Below are positions 51,115-63,707 of a stretch of 64,000 bases of DNA, in pieces (the first letter of the stretch is position 1; each line of letters opens with the position of its first letter). The notes beneath the pieces are model-generated. The model was not told the DNA's origin and ran no database searches. It saw only the letters and a program-made list of their open reading frames with translations. Source of the stretch: Umbilicaria muhlenbergii (taxonomy: Eukaryota; Ascomycota; Lecanoromycetes; Umbilicariales; Umbilicariaceae). The stretch covers positions 496,001-560,000 of the forward strand of contig KK106985.1 in NCBI GenBank assembly GCA_000611775.1. The letters are read 5' to 3'. The translations under genes were made by a program, and so were the position numbers.

Positions 51115-51540
51115 GTGTTACCTCTGTTGAAGAAGACTTCATTAATGAGTTTTAACTTCTTTTATTAAAAAAGATGATATAATGATCTGTTGACTAATTA
51201 TACATGACAGGCCTTGTAGAACTCTTATCATCATCAACTTAAGAGAGTGATTCTTAAGTTACCTCTGTTGCAGAAGTCTTCACTAGTGAGTTTTAACATT
51301 TCTTATTTTAACAAGATGTTATAATGATTTATTGACTGATTATACATGATAGATCTTGTAGAACTCCCCTCATCATCAACTCATGTGAATGACTCATATG
51401 TCATACCTGTTGCAGAAGTCTTCATTAGTGAGTCTTGACATTTTCTATTATAACAAGATGTTATAATGATTTATTAACTGATTATACATGACAGGTCTTG
51501 CTGAATGCTTCTCATCATTAATGCAAGTGAGTGAGTCCTT
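51115..51540 (+). repeat. Threefold tandem repeat of an exon-intron unit (about 142 bp)
   Basis: Three copies start near 51,115, 51,256 and 51,399. Each contains a coding-like piece reading VTSVAEVF, then a GTGAGT donor, a TATAATGAT motif with a branch-like tract and an ACATGACAG or ACATGATAG acceptor. The unit appears to be one exon plus one intron, repeated. It lies inside the hAT element. Confidence 0.75.
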
Positions 51541-52823
51541 CATGATGACATCATCAATGAAAAAACACACTCATACAGCGCAATCTGATGATGAGAATGC
51601 ATAAACTGAGTAAATTTTAAACTCTTCAACACTCTCTGTTTTTACTACCCCTCATAAGCTGCGCACAAAGTGAATAAAGACTGAAGTGAATAATGATATT
51701 AACAGTTTTCAAACAAAGATCAGTAGGTATTCTAATGATCTATTGTAACAAAATTATTAATCATGCATTCTTAGCGCTCAAAACGCTTAATAAGTATACA
51801 AAACCTTCAATTTATGTTGAAGGTGAAGAAGAAATGTTCATAACAGAAAAGATTTAAGCAAAAGCAGCTGTCAAGGCAGCAAACAGAATCATTAAAGCAC
51901 TTATGAAAGATCTCACAGATTTCAGCCTGAAAAAAACTGCTGACTCATACTTCACAACATCTCAGAAGGTGATTGAGGTGCATGAACTTCATCATGAGAG
52001 AATGCAGAATCTTAATGAGGCAGTGTTATTAAAAACTGATGATCATGATCAAGCTGCTGTCTTTTAAGCTAGGAAAAAGCTAAGGCTTACTGATGCATGA
52101 AAAGCCGTCAACTCAGCAGATCAAAAGGTTATGAAAGAGAAGTATTAATTAAATGTTCTGACAAATCATTTTAATACTGATGAAAGTGATATGTGTTTTT
52201 CTTTCTACATTTCAATTCAGGAATCAACTCACAAATGATAATTAAATTCTTTCAAGTGCAACATGAGCAACAGCTACGTCATGCAGCATATTAAGCACAA
52301 CAGAAAGAGAAATGAGAGCATGCAGAAACTCTCAGCATAATGAGAGCATTAAGAGAAGACTCTGAATCTGCATCTGAGTCATTTATCTTTATGATAATAT
52401 TATAACAATCTCTTGTAATGATCATGCATGCTTATGACTATGCAGGATTCAAAAGATGATGAATATTAAAAAGTTGTCATCATCAGACTTGTCATCTCTG
52501 TGAAGTGTTATGAATGAATCACTTAAATTAATGATCTTCAAAACTTAATTGATGCTGAAGATCCTGACTCAGCTGACATCATGAGAAAGTTTCATAAGCA
52601 GATTATGAACTCAGATCATATTAAAGATTCAAAAGAGTAATCAGTGCAGGTCTTTTACATTTTAATGTTTCATTATAATGATATTTATTCAAAACTGTTT
52701 AATTATCTGTACTCTGCTCTGAGACAACAGGTTCTGAAGAAGGATGCTATCATGATTGCTGACTCATAAGTTAAGACAGTTTATACAGAGTCATCTGAGG
52801 CATACTTTAATGAGGATGATTGA

Positions 52824-53090
52824 ATGTTTAATTTCATAATCAAAGAGTCATCTGAAATTCTTAAAGAGGATGATAATGAGGATGATGTTAATCTTCCCTC
52901 AATTATTATGAGCTCTGATGACTTCATTCAGCATCTTGAAGCTGTTTTTGCCTCTGATGACAATAGTATCCTCATAGAGAGTCAGGTAACTACAGGATAT
53001 GAGAAGAAAAAGTTTAAGAATGAAAATGCAGATGATGCAAATGCAGGTGATGCAAATGCAGGTGATGCAGATGATGCAAATGATGAGTAA
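52824..53090 (+). pseudogene. Acidic coding fragment inside the hAT element
   Basis: An 88-codon open stretch with an acidic segment (EILKEDDNEDDVN) and a C-terminal run of Asn/Ala/Asp/Gly repeats. It has no family that I recognise. It may belong to the element's transposase leader or to an accessory protein. Confidence 0.4.
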
Positions 53091-53699
53091 ATGAATGAAT
53101 TAAAGTCTGAATCTCAATGAAGTAAACAAGCATTATCTGACATGATCAAATATTTTCAAGGATGTTGACTGTTCAAAAAACATTAAACACATCAATCAAA
53201 GTGTGTGATTTGTCAGGTGACATTAATCATCATAATCACATGTTAAAATTCCTTTTTCAGAATAGTCTAGTCTTTAGTTCAATGCATGTATGTACTTTCT
53301 TAATTAAGTGATTAAAATTCAAGCTTCACTTAAATAAACTGTTTGATTCAAAGGGCTTTCTGTATTCTTATACTTTTTAACATCATTATTCATCTTAAGA
53401 CAGCATGACTTCCTCACAATTTACTTTTACTTCTGAAGATGACTGAGTTTCAGCTTCACAGTCAACTTCTGCTGACCTCTTATTTATCACTGAATCATCA
53501 TCAGCATGTTTTTTATGAAACAGAAAAAGTGACTATGTTCTCTGAACCTCTGAGTTTCATGATGAATTCAAAGAGTGATGAGAGAGAATGAAATGAGGTC
53601 AGAATACACTCAAGAAGATGATAAGACACAAGTCTGTTCTTTAAAGTAATATAAAGTGAAAGGCTCTGCTGTGAGCATCATATCATGAGGCTGTTGAAA

Positions 53700-55780
53700 T
53701 TAAAACTGAGAAGCCTGCTGTTATCTGTAAACTTTATGAGAAAGTTCTGAAACATTTTAATCTTAATGATGCAGGGAGCAATGATATGACAAAGCATATC
53801 AGCATTAAAAATTGTGAAGTGAATTAAACAGAGCAGATGATTCTTCTTCAGTTATTACAAAAGATACTGACTTTTTTAAACCTCTGTTATAATGATCTAT
53901 TTTAATGATATGACTTCAGTTCATCAACTCTGTACTCATTAAGCCCGCGTTTAGCAGATTTACACAAGAAGCCTTTGAGGATCAACTTGTTTAAACAATT
54001 CTTAACCTCAACATGTCTTTTCACTCAGTTGAACATCCCTCATTTTTACACTTACTTGATTTTCTTTAATTTGATGTTGAGGTTTTTCATCAAATCAAGT
54101 TCTCTCACCTTGTCAAGAAGTGAGCAAAGGAACTTAAATAAACTGTGTTAATAAGATTAAGATCAAGGATGAAAGTTTCTTTAGCATTTGACTGTTGAAC
54201 AAGTTCAAATAACCTTGCATTCCTTGACATCACTGATTACTTCATAGATGATAACTGAGATTATCATGAGGTTCTTCTTGAGTTCTCTCCTCTTCATGGC
54301 AAGCATACAGGGAAGAATTTAATAAAGATGATAATGAATGTGCTTGATAATTATGAGCTCCTGAATAAGCTCCTTGCTATCACAGCTGACAATGCCTTGA
54401 ACAATGAAACACTGTGCATGAAGCTGACATCACTGCTATGAAAATGAAAGATTCATTGAAATGAAGACATGAATACTGTCAACTGCATGACACATGTCTT
54501 TCAACTATCCGTCAACGCACTACTACACTCACTTAAAGTGTCAGCAAACAATAACAATCCTACAAAGAAGTGAGATGTCAAAACACTGAGTCAATTAAAA
54601 AAGGTGCATGAGAAGGATAAAGACTTTAATTTTACATTTTGAAAGATTTTAGTCTTTTTAATGATATATTATAATGATCAATTAACTTTGCGTTCAGGTC
54701 CGTGCATTAGTCATTGTAATCAACTCATCATCACAATGACTTGAGAGATATAAAGTCACTCAGATTAATACACCCCCTCATTTGCAGAAGAGCTTAATTA
54801 AAGATGTTGTGATAAGATGAAACAGTTCTTTCTTCATACTTGAATGAGCATATAAGATGCATGAGTTCAGCAGAGAATGAATAAAAGAGAAAAAGTTTAT
54901 ATGATGAGTTCTGATACTCAGTGACACTGAATGAGAGCAGGTTAAGTATCTCATCAATTTATTATAATCATTTCAAAGCTTTACAGATGCGCTGAGAGTG
55001 ACAGATCAATTAAACATTTTTTGCATTTAAATCACTTATAATGAACTTTTCAATCATTTAGAGTGACAGCATTAAGAAGTTTAAAAGTTTAAACTCAAAT
55101 GATCTTCTAGTCTGCAGGAGGTTATTACAGCGGCAAAGAATAAACTTTCAACATATTATGAGTGAACATATGATGAGTGAGGAGTGTTGTTTGCAGTAAA
55201 TGTCTGCCTTGATTCTTCTTTGAAGTTTGATTTGTTCAAGGTAAGCAGTCAACATTTCTAATGATTTATTGTAATGATTTTAAACTTTATATTTTAATCA
55301 CTACTGCAGGGCGCTGAATGAGACTCTGAGAATTATGCACAGTATCAACAAGAGTTCCTTGATTATTATGAAGCAAATTATCAAGAACAGGAGACTGTTC
55401 AATATCAGTCATGACAGCTTACACCTTTTAACATGATAAAGAAATCCCTGAAGAGTGTTCTTTTAACTTCAAGAAGTTTCACGCTTCAGAGATCAAGGGA
55501 GATGAAAAATTATCAAGGAAGTGAAGCCTCATGATACTTTAATGAAATAAAACTAAAGCATGACAACATTCTTCTTCTATGAAAACAGCTGAAGATCAGT
55601 AAGCCTGTCTTATCACAAATGACAAAGGACATTCTTGCTATATCAGTAATTAATGTAGATGTGAAGCACCTTTTTTTCATGACATGAGATGTTGTTATCT
55701 ATCATCAGAGTCACTTCAACTCAGACATTATATTTGACATCATGATAATCAAAAAATGTGACACTACTCACATTCATGAT
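53700..55780 (+). pseudogene. hAT transposase, RNase H-like and dimerisation domains, heavily mutated
   Basis: Identified by ordered blocks: FDC*TSSNNLAFLDITDYFIDDN near 54,180-54,250 (stop where Trp is expected), PLHGKHTGKNL near 54,290, ITADNALNNETL near 54,380-54,410, VNCMTHVFQLSVNALLHSL near 54,480-54,540. The C-terminal hAT dimerisation domain at about 55,600-55,760 includes TKDILAIS and a VDVKHLF block. Several introns interrupt it (acceptors near 53,924, 54,697 and 55,310). Stops are nearly all TGA. It cannot make an active transposase. Confidence 0.82.
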
Positions 55781-56088
55781 ATGGTGGCACATGAGGAAGG
55801 TATACAACAACATACTTAAAATGATTAATCTTCTCCTGCAGATGAACTCACCCCTAATGATCAAGAATGTGAAACACAATGAGTGAATATAAATGATGCT
55901 GAAAGTCTTACTCACATTTCTTTATCACATGATGAAGGTGATGCATCAAATGTCAGACATAAAGATGAAGGAGGATATATGTCAACAAATAAGAGAGGAA
56001 AATAATGAGTCATTGAAGTATTCAAGTATATTACTTAATGTAATATATTGTTGTCTGTTTAATAAGAAGCAGTGATACTGAGGAGTTA

Positions 56089-56370
56089 ATGAATGAGAAT
56101 TATGATGTGAATGAGCTAAATAATGATGAGCCTCAAGCATTATCATTTAATGTTAATCATATGAGGTCACCTGCAAAGCTACAGGATGTTGTTGATATAA
56201 CTGAAGATTTAAATGAGCTATCAATTTTATCAGGTCAGCATGATAAATCATTAAGCTTAAGTTCTGTACTCATGAAAACATCAATCAGCTCAAGAGCAAG
56301 ACTAGAATATGTCTTGAGTAACAAGAGACAGCTGCAAAGAAAACAGTCAAGATTAAAGTCATTAAAATAA
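56089..56370 (+). pseudogene. Coding-like fragment at the right end of the hAT element
   Basis: Ninety-three codons without a stop, acidic then basic, ending KQSRLKSLK. No family recognised. It lies downstream of the transposase dimerisation domain and inside the element. Confidence 0.35.
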
Positions 56371-57096
56371 ATTGATAATCTAGATCATTATAATGAATTA
56401 TTACAATGTATTAATTTCCCTGTGTCTGAATTAACCTTTCCCCGTGTCTCAAAACAACTGACAGTCATATATAAGAAGTCACATGACTGAGATCCTGCTG
56501 AGATTAAGAAACAGAACAGGATGAGACTTCTGTTTTAATCTCAGAGAACAGAACTACTGCTTGATCTCATATCTCATCTCATCTCATCTCATCCCTTTAT
56601 CCTCTGCTGAGACTCCCGTCCCGGTGATCACCCTAGAAAAGCAGTGCTTAGTTGATGCTTCATTCTTAAATAGTAGCACATTTCTGATCAGAAAGCGCTT
56701 GTGAAAACTGATTCTTAATCAGAGACAGCCCCTTTTGATATATTAAATCAGCATATTATTCCTCATAAAACAAGTCAGTCAACTCTGTTGCTGTAATTAT
56801 TTTCATGATTTAAATGTATCAAGTCATTTTTGTATATTGATTCATAATCATTAAGATCACATCATAGATGCAATTCTTACACTTACTTGACAGCAAGTTA
56901 ATGATAAAATTCATTATGACTTGCTGTCATGATTCTTCTAACTGAGGCAACGCTTGTAGCTCATCATAAGGATGATGTTTAAGCACTTTCACCTTTTGAC
57001 AGATGTCATATGACACAACATAATCTTTAATATCTTGACTCATATCAATTCAATAATATTTGTGATTAATCAATTCAAGGGTTCTTTCTACCCTGA

Positions 57097-57324
57097 TGTC
57101 ATGAGTTAGTGACAATCTGAGACTCACGTAGAGCATGCGCCCTACAAGCGGCTTGACAGCATTAGTGAGTCACATGAAAACTCTGCACTGCTTGATCTCA
57201 CCTTCATTCCTTAGTTATTAGTTTTATATAGTTAGAATCATATAACCCTTATACATCTATATCTCATGCTGTCACATACCTCAACTATACTTCCCTTTCT
57301 AGTAAGGGATGCTATAATCTTACA
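57097..57324 (+). repeat. 5' LTR of Gypsy copy 2
   Basis: It has 228 bp and pairs with the 3' LTR at 63708-63935. The two differ at about 24 positions, every one a transition. Confidence 0.93.
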
Positions 57325-57359
57325 GTTCTAATAACTTTACCTTTCAAAGAGTGATGGCC

Positions 57360-58640
57360 TGAGATAAGATGCAGACTTGAAATCAACTACGTCAAACTTC
57401 TGAAGCAGAACAAGACATGATGATGAAGAATCAGCAAAACAATCATGAAACATCACTCATTTCCTCAGGCATCAGTGAAGTGAACCTCATGAGCAGAGGA
57501 TCCTCAGGTGAAACAGTGTGCAACATTAATGATGAAATCATGCAAGTGAAATGACAGTGAGATGAACTCCTTAAGCAACAAGAGCTGCAGCAGCTCTGAA
57601 TGAAAATCCTGACATTGAAAGTCAACCTACTCAAAGATCCTGCTACTCATGTTGATACCTCAGCTGAGAGATTCCTTGACTCTATGAATGCTGAGTTCAT
57701 AATGAGTAAGCGCCGCGCTGATGAAACGCTGCTAATATGAAATGTATGATCAAGGATTCAGGCAAAGGAGTTGCTGTTATATCATGACAAGAATGTGAAA
57801 GAGCACCTGAATTGAATGTGAGATGCAAGAAATACCTTTCATTTTAACTCAGCTGATTTCCCTCATGAGGAGGATAAGATGATTTACGTCATGCAATATT
57901 TAAAGGGTGAACTCAAGGAGGCGTGACTGTGAGATGATGAGACAAGAGATTATTTCACTGTTACCTGAGATGATTTTATGAAATTCCTGCTCAACATTAT
58001 TGAGGACCTTGTGAATCATCAGCTTCACATCACTCAGCTGTATAATGATGCTGTTCAACTATCTCATCAATCAGTTCAAGCTTTCAATAGTTATTTAAGC
58101 ACCTTGAAAGCTCAGTTACCTCCCTACAGTGAAGAGCACATGAGGACTCACTTCTTCACAAAATTGAAGTCTGAGGTTCATGCAGCCTTGATGAATTATC
58201 AGGACTTACCTACAACTTGAAAGAGAATCATCATCTTGACTGCACGCCTGAAGAATAATCTATGTTTGAGAAGCATCATGAAATCAAAAGCAAATCCTAA
58301 TATGACAGTTATCCTCAGTCACAAACCTGAGTCATCATCAAAGCCTGCTGAGAATAAGGATCATAAGCCTGATGAGGGCAAGATGAAGAGCAAGTGAGAT
58401 AATAAATGTGAAAGCAGATCAGTGAAGGCTCCTGAAATAAAGAACTTGTCACACATGACTTGTTGAAATTGCAATCAGAAGAGACATTATTCCCCTGATT
58501 ATTCACAGCCTGTGAAAAACTCAGACCTGAATAAGACCTCAGTTGCAGCTGTTTCAGCATCAAAAAATGAAAACACTTCAGTGAAGGCTCTGTGCTGCTG
58601 AAGTGCTGAACAAAAGTAGCCTCAGAGCTTAATTTAATTG
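57360..58640 (+). pseudogene. Gypsy copy 2 gag (capsid and zinc knuckle), broken
   Basis: Retrotransposon gag blocks: FVDSM-like start of the capsid region near 57,670, a long helical stretch at 57,978-58,220 (QLYNDAVQLSHQSVQAFNSYL), and a CCHC zinc knuckle near 58,460-58,510 whose last Cys is now Tyr. Stops are in frame throughout, mostly TGA. Confidence 0.8.
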
Positions 58641-58654
58641 TCAATGAACAAGTT

Positions 58655-61600
58655 CTTCACAATGATGATGTCATACTCATGCAAGCCTTATTGAACACGG
58701 GAGCTGAAGTCAATGTGATTTCACAACATTTCATTATTGAGCATCAATTGACTCATATGAAGGGCTTATTGCCTCAATCTTAATTCTTGAATGATCAGAA
58801 GGCTTACTGCTTCAGTGCTTATCATGTGCATTATCAACTTAAAAACAGTTGAGGACAGTCTCATGAATGTGAACATGTGTTTTATGCATTGAATAAGTCA
58901 GGATCACCCCTTATCCTTGAACTCCCTGCATTGAAGACTGAACATGTGTGAATTGACTGCAGAATGAAGGCGTGACGCTTCAACATTAAGGAGCAGTCTA
59001 TCAAGTTACAGTCACCTGATGAATTTGCAAGAGAGATTCAAGATCACTCTGCTGTCTACATCCTGATATGAGTCAGTCTGAGCGATGACGCTGCACCAGA
59101 GGTGCACATACAAAGCACTGAAATAACACAAGCTTTACCTGAGGAGTATACTGATTATGCAGATGTGTTCTCAACAGAGAATGCTGATCTTCTTTCACCT
59201 CATAAAATCAGTGATCATGCAATTGACCTGAACAGCACAGATTCATCTTATGACCCTTTGTATAACCTCTTCAATACTGAATTAGGAGTGCTACAAGAAT
59301 ACTTGAACAACATCTTAATGAAAGATTGAATTCATCACTTCATGAGCCCTGCAGGAGCACTCATCCTTTTTGTTTTAAAGAAAGATGAAGGGCTGCAGTT
59401 ATGTGTCAATTATCAGAGGTTGAACAAGATGATCATCAAGAACAAGCACCTGCTACCTCTTATAAGTGAAACATTGAATCAGCTTAGTGAAGTCAAGCTA
59501 TTTATGAAGCTGAATTTGAAGAACACCTACCACTGTATCTGCATAAAGAAGGATGATGAGTGAAAGATGATGTTCTGCATGCATTACAGTCACTTTGAGT
59601 ATATGATCATGCCTTTCAGATTGGTCAACGCTTCAGCTATGTTTCAGGCTTACATCAACTGAGCATTAACAGAGCTTGTGAATGTCTTTTGTGTTGTTTA
59701 TTTAAATGACATCCTTATATACTCAGAATCATCAGCGCAACACTGAGAGCATGTTAAGCAGGTGTTAGATCAACTCTGTTGATTTTAACTTTATGTGAAC
59801 CCTAAGAAGTGTGAATTCTTCATTATCAAGATGAAATTCCTAGAGTTTATTATCACAACTGAAGGCGTAGCCATGAATTCATGATGAGTGAACATCATAC
59901 AGGACTGATCAGTATCAAGGACTTTTCAGAAGGTATAAGTCTTCTTAGGTTTTGCAAACTTTTATAAACACTTTATTAAGCATTATTCACAAGTTGCGGC
60001 CCCCTTGACAAACCTTATGAAAGGTAGCAAGGATGAAAAGAAGTTTGAGTGTTTTGAATTCTCAAGTGATGCAAAGGAGGTGTTTGACCACCTTCATGAA
60101 GCTTTTATGATGACATTTATCCTGGTTCACTTTGATCTGAAGTTATGAATACAGGTGAAAACTGATGCATCAATCATTAAGCTCACTGGCATCCTGTCTC
60201 AGTTATTGAATAGCAGGCAGTGACATTCAGTTGCATTCTGATTGAGAAAGCTGTCTCCTTCAGAGATTTGATATGAAACTCATGACCAGGAGCTCCTTGT
60301 CATCATTATGATGTTTAAACACTGACGACACTACCTTGAAGGCAGTTGTCATATCATAGAGGTATTAACTGATCATAACAATCTATGAGGATTTATGAAC
60401 GTGAAGGAATTGAATGATAAGCAAGCATGATGAACAATGAAGCTCACTGCTTTTGATTTCAATATCCTGCATCAGTCTGAAAAGATCAACCCGGCTGATG
60501 CATCATCAAGGTGATCAGACTACAGGGATGTTAAAGAGGTGAGTGAAACTATGAAGAAATTACTCTCAACACTTCAGAGAAAGTTAGTCACTCTTGTGAA
60601 CATATTCTCACTTAGATATGCCCCTATTGTGAGGCAGCTGCTTGCAGGGGTGAGGAGAATGACTGAGATTAAAGACCTTAAACTTCAGAAAGAATGCTGA
60701 AGGAGTGACAGCAAAACACCTGCTTATGATGACTGTGATGTAACTGTGAAACAGCTTAACCCTGTCACTGAAACTGTTGATTGCAAACAACTCATTTCAC
60801 ATGTGATGATAAGAGATCTTGTCATTCATGAAACAGCTGATGAAAGCAAAAGAATAACTTTAAAAAATTTAATTCAAACTCTACAAAATGATGATTCATT
60901 TGTAGAAGTGACACGCAACGCTGACTGTACATCAGTGAAGCGCAAGGCTAAAGCTGAAAGTCTCTGAAGGGTTGACTCTGAAGGCCTTCTATTTCATGAG
61001 GAATAAATATACATTCTGAAAGAAGAGTCTGTAAGGGCAGAGATCTTGAAACATCATCATGATGATGCCTTGACAGGGCATTTCAGGGTAGAAAGAACCC
61101 TTGAATTGATTGACTGCAAATATTATTGAATTGATATGAGTCAAGATGTTAAAGATTATGTTGCGTCATGTGACATCTGTCAAAGGGTGAAAGTGCTTAA
61201 ACATCATCCCTATGATGAGCTACAGGCGTTGCCTCAGCCAGAAGAATCATGACAGCAAGTCATAATGAATTTTATCACTGACTTGCTGTCAAGTAAGTGC
61301 AAGGATTGCGTCTATGATGTGATCTTAATGATTATGAATTGATATACAAAAATGACTCAATACATTCAAATCATGAAAATGATTATGACAACAGAGTTGG
61401 CTGACTTGTTCTATGAGGAAATAATATGCTGATTCAATGTACTGAAAGGGGCTGTCTCTGATTGAGGATCAGTTTTCACAAGCACTTTCTGATCAGAAAT
61501 GTGCTATTATTTAAGAATGAAGTGCCAGCTAAGCACTGCCTTTCACCTGCAAATGAATGAACAGACAGAATGACAGAATTAAACCTTGAAACATTACCTT

Positions 61601-62290
61601 CACTGTTATTGCTCAGATGAACAAGACAACTGAATGAACCTTTTACCCCTGACAGAATTCACTTACAATAATGAAATGCAGGCATCAATAGGGTGCAGCT
61701 CTTTCTATGTCATGTATGCTTATCATTCAAAAGTAAGATTCAAAGTTGAGGATGACTTCAGGAAAGAAGAGGTACCCACAGTTAAAAACTGAGTGAAATG
61801 ATTTCATGACATACAGGAAGCACTGTCGCAATGATGAGAAAATATAATTAATTCTCAGGCAAAATATTATGATGTCAAACATAAACTCAAGACCTATAAT
61901 GTGAGAGACTTGATAATGTTATTCATGAAAAACTTATGACAGAAGCGTCTGAGCAGGAAACTGTCTCACAAATTCATTAAATCATTTCAGATTGAAGACT
62001 TAATAGGAAAACAGGCTTACAAGTTAACTTTACTGCTCACTTACTGAATTCATAATGTCTTTCACGTCTCTTACCTGAAGTCATATCAGTGTAAAGCTGA
62101 TGACAACTTCAAATCATTGCTGTCACCTCTGAAGCTAATTGATGATGAAGAAGAATACAAAGTTGAAGAGATTTTAAACTGCTGAAAATCCAGGAACAAA
62201 ATCCTGTACAAAGTGAAATGAAAGGATTGATCAGAAGAATATGATCAATGAGTGTCAAAGAAGGACTTAAAAGGTGTGCAGGAAATATAA
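58655..62290 (+). pseudogene. Gypsy copy 2 pol (PR-RT-RH-IN-chromodomain), broken
   Basis: Protease motif N-TGAEVNVIS near 58,690; RT from about 59,330 with LCVNYQRLNKM, MKLNLKNTYH and YLNDILIYS (59,698-59,735). RNase H runs from about 60,150 (KTDAS) to YETHDQELL. The integrase HHCC finger is at about 61,050-61,195 (CDICQRVK). The catalytic core follows to about 61,700. A chromodomain at about 62,140-62,290 starts EEYKVEEIL. In the RT, RNase H and chromodomain blocks, codons expected to be Trp are usually TGA. Most CAA/CAG Gln codons survive. Confidence 0.88.
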
Positions 62291-62584
62291 GCAGCCTTTG
62301 ATAATGAATTAAACAGACATAGAAGAAAGTGATTTAAGAAGACTTAATTGATGTTATAAGAACACTCTTTCCTGATTTTCCTCAAGGGGTTTTACAGATT
62401 TTATCAAGGTTTTATAAGTGATCTATGACAAGAGTCAAGGGTGACAAGTTCATTAAGGAAGGTGAATCATCAGCAAGGCACAAGAGAAACATAATATTAT
62501 TACTGCTGTAGCAGTGTACCTGATCAGGGTCAAAGCAAAAAGAAATTATCATACAAGATCAGCAAAACATTGACAAAACATTAT

Positions 62585-63350
62585 TTACTCATCTTCATCA
62601 TTGCTGTTCTTCTTCTTCTCTTCATCATTCTTCTCTGGTTCCTCTGACCCCTCTGACTCAAAAGGAGAGAAATCCTCATCATCATCATCATCATCATCAT
62701 CAACAATGACAGGCAAACACTTCTAGAATAAGATGCACATTAGCTGTTCATAATCATCATGTCAGAGGTGAAGAGAAGGGGATTAAACTGAATATCACAT
62801 GATATTCAGGATATCTTCAAGTGCATTGTTGCTGCACTTAAGCTGCTCAAGCAGCAGGAGATCAACCTCAATGACAAATTTCAGTTTGAACAGCTTCTGA
62901 TGACAGTCAGCAACATGAAGATGCGCTGTAATCTTCTTGTTATAACACTTTTAACGCGCCTTGAGAGCGGCCAGGAGAGCAGGTGAAGGAGTGTTAATAT
63001 TAACTCTGTTGATCAAGCATATCAAGGTGTTAACCTTGCAAGTGAAATGCACAGGGACCTTGAATCATCAGTGATGTACAACAGGTGAGCAGGTTAAACT
63101 TATCAGGAGACAAGCTTTGTGTAAATTTATGTAATATGTGCACTTGACATTCAACCTGATGTTGCATACCTGAGTCGTATCATCCGTGAAGTGATGAGAA
63201 CAACGGAGACAGAAAGGTTTAATCAGTCATGCACATGATTCAGCAGAACGCTTGGCAATGAGTGAGCATTATATGATGAGTCACATTAGAAGCGCATCTG
63301 CAGAGTCAGCTTCTCTGACTTACAGGCATAATGACTGATGTTGTGATGAT
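62585..63350 (-). pseudogene. Antisense open frame of Gypsy copy 2
   Basis: The same protein-like blocks as in copy 1, on the strand opposite pol: LLAALKAR, KCYNKKITAHLHVADCHQKL, a Leu-rich helix, then an intron-like gap with a TTCTAG acceptor, an Asp run and an acidic tail ending at 62585. Stops interrupt it. Upstream on the minus strand a leader beginning MPVSQR has a counterpart in copy 1 (MPVNQR). Shared position and content suggest it is part of the element family. Confidence 0.55.
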
Positions 63351-63707
63351 GAAGATGATGCATCTTGAGGGTGCATTAATGATGTTGCAGTGATGAATCA
63401 CTGCTCTGGCAAAAGTTGATGACAGAAGGCTGAGGAGTTGACAGTATTTATATTTTGAAGCTCTTGATGTGATATCATCATCTGAAGCCTTGATTATGTT
63501 ATCATAATGCTGTCATGTCTACACTGTCATGACTTCACTGCTGTCTCTTCACTCCTCAGAGTTTTCACTGTCATGTGACAAGCTCACCTCACTATCATCT
63601 CACTTAATCAGTGTCAGCATCACATCATCAGTTCAACTGTTAATTGAGTCTCTTATCAGTCACTCACCTTTCTGCGCTGAAGGGCTGCTGCATAGGGGGG
63701 AGGTAAT

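Larger units (their letters stand above)
49649..56635. mobile_element. hAT-superfamily DNA transposon, ~7.0 kb, nested in Gypsy copy 1
   Basis: The element is bounded by a perfect 8-bp target-site duplication GAAAAGCA (49641-49648 and 56636-56643), the length hAT transposases make. The ends are imperfectly inverted: the left starts TATGATGACTG and the right, read inwards, starts TAGGGTGATCACC. Rejoining the flanks restores continuous Gypsy sequence compared with copy 2. The interior carries a decayed hAT transposase at about 53.7-55.8 kb plus extra coding-like blocks. It is non-autonomous now, because every block contains stops. Confidence 0.85.

Noticed and set aside
53700-62290. Idea that the elements use a genetic code with TGA as Trp
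   Set aside because: Host genes in the same window end with TGA and use TGG for Trp, and TGA also replaces Arg CGA codons; point mutation explains both.
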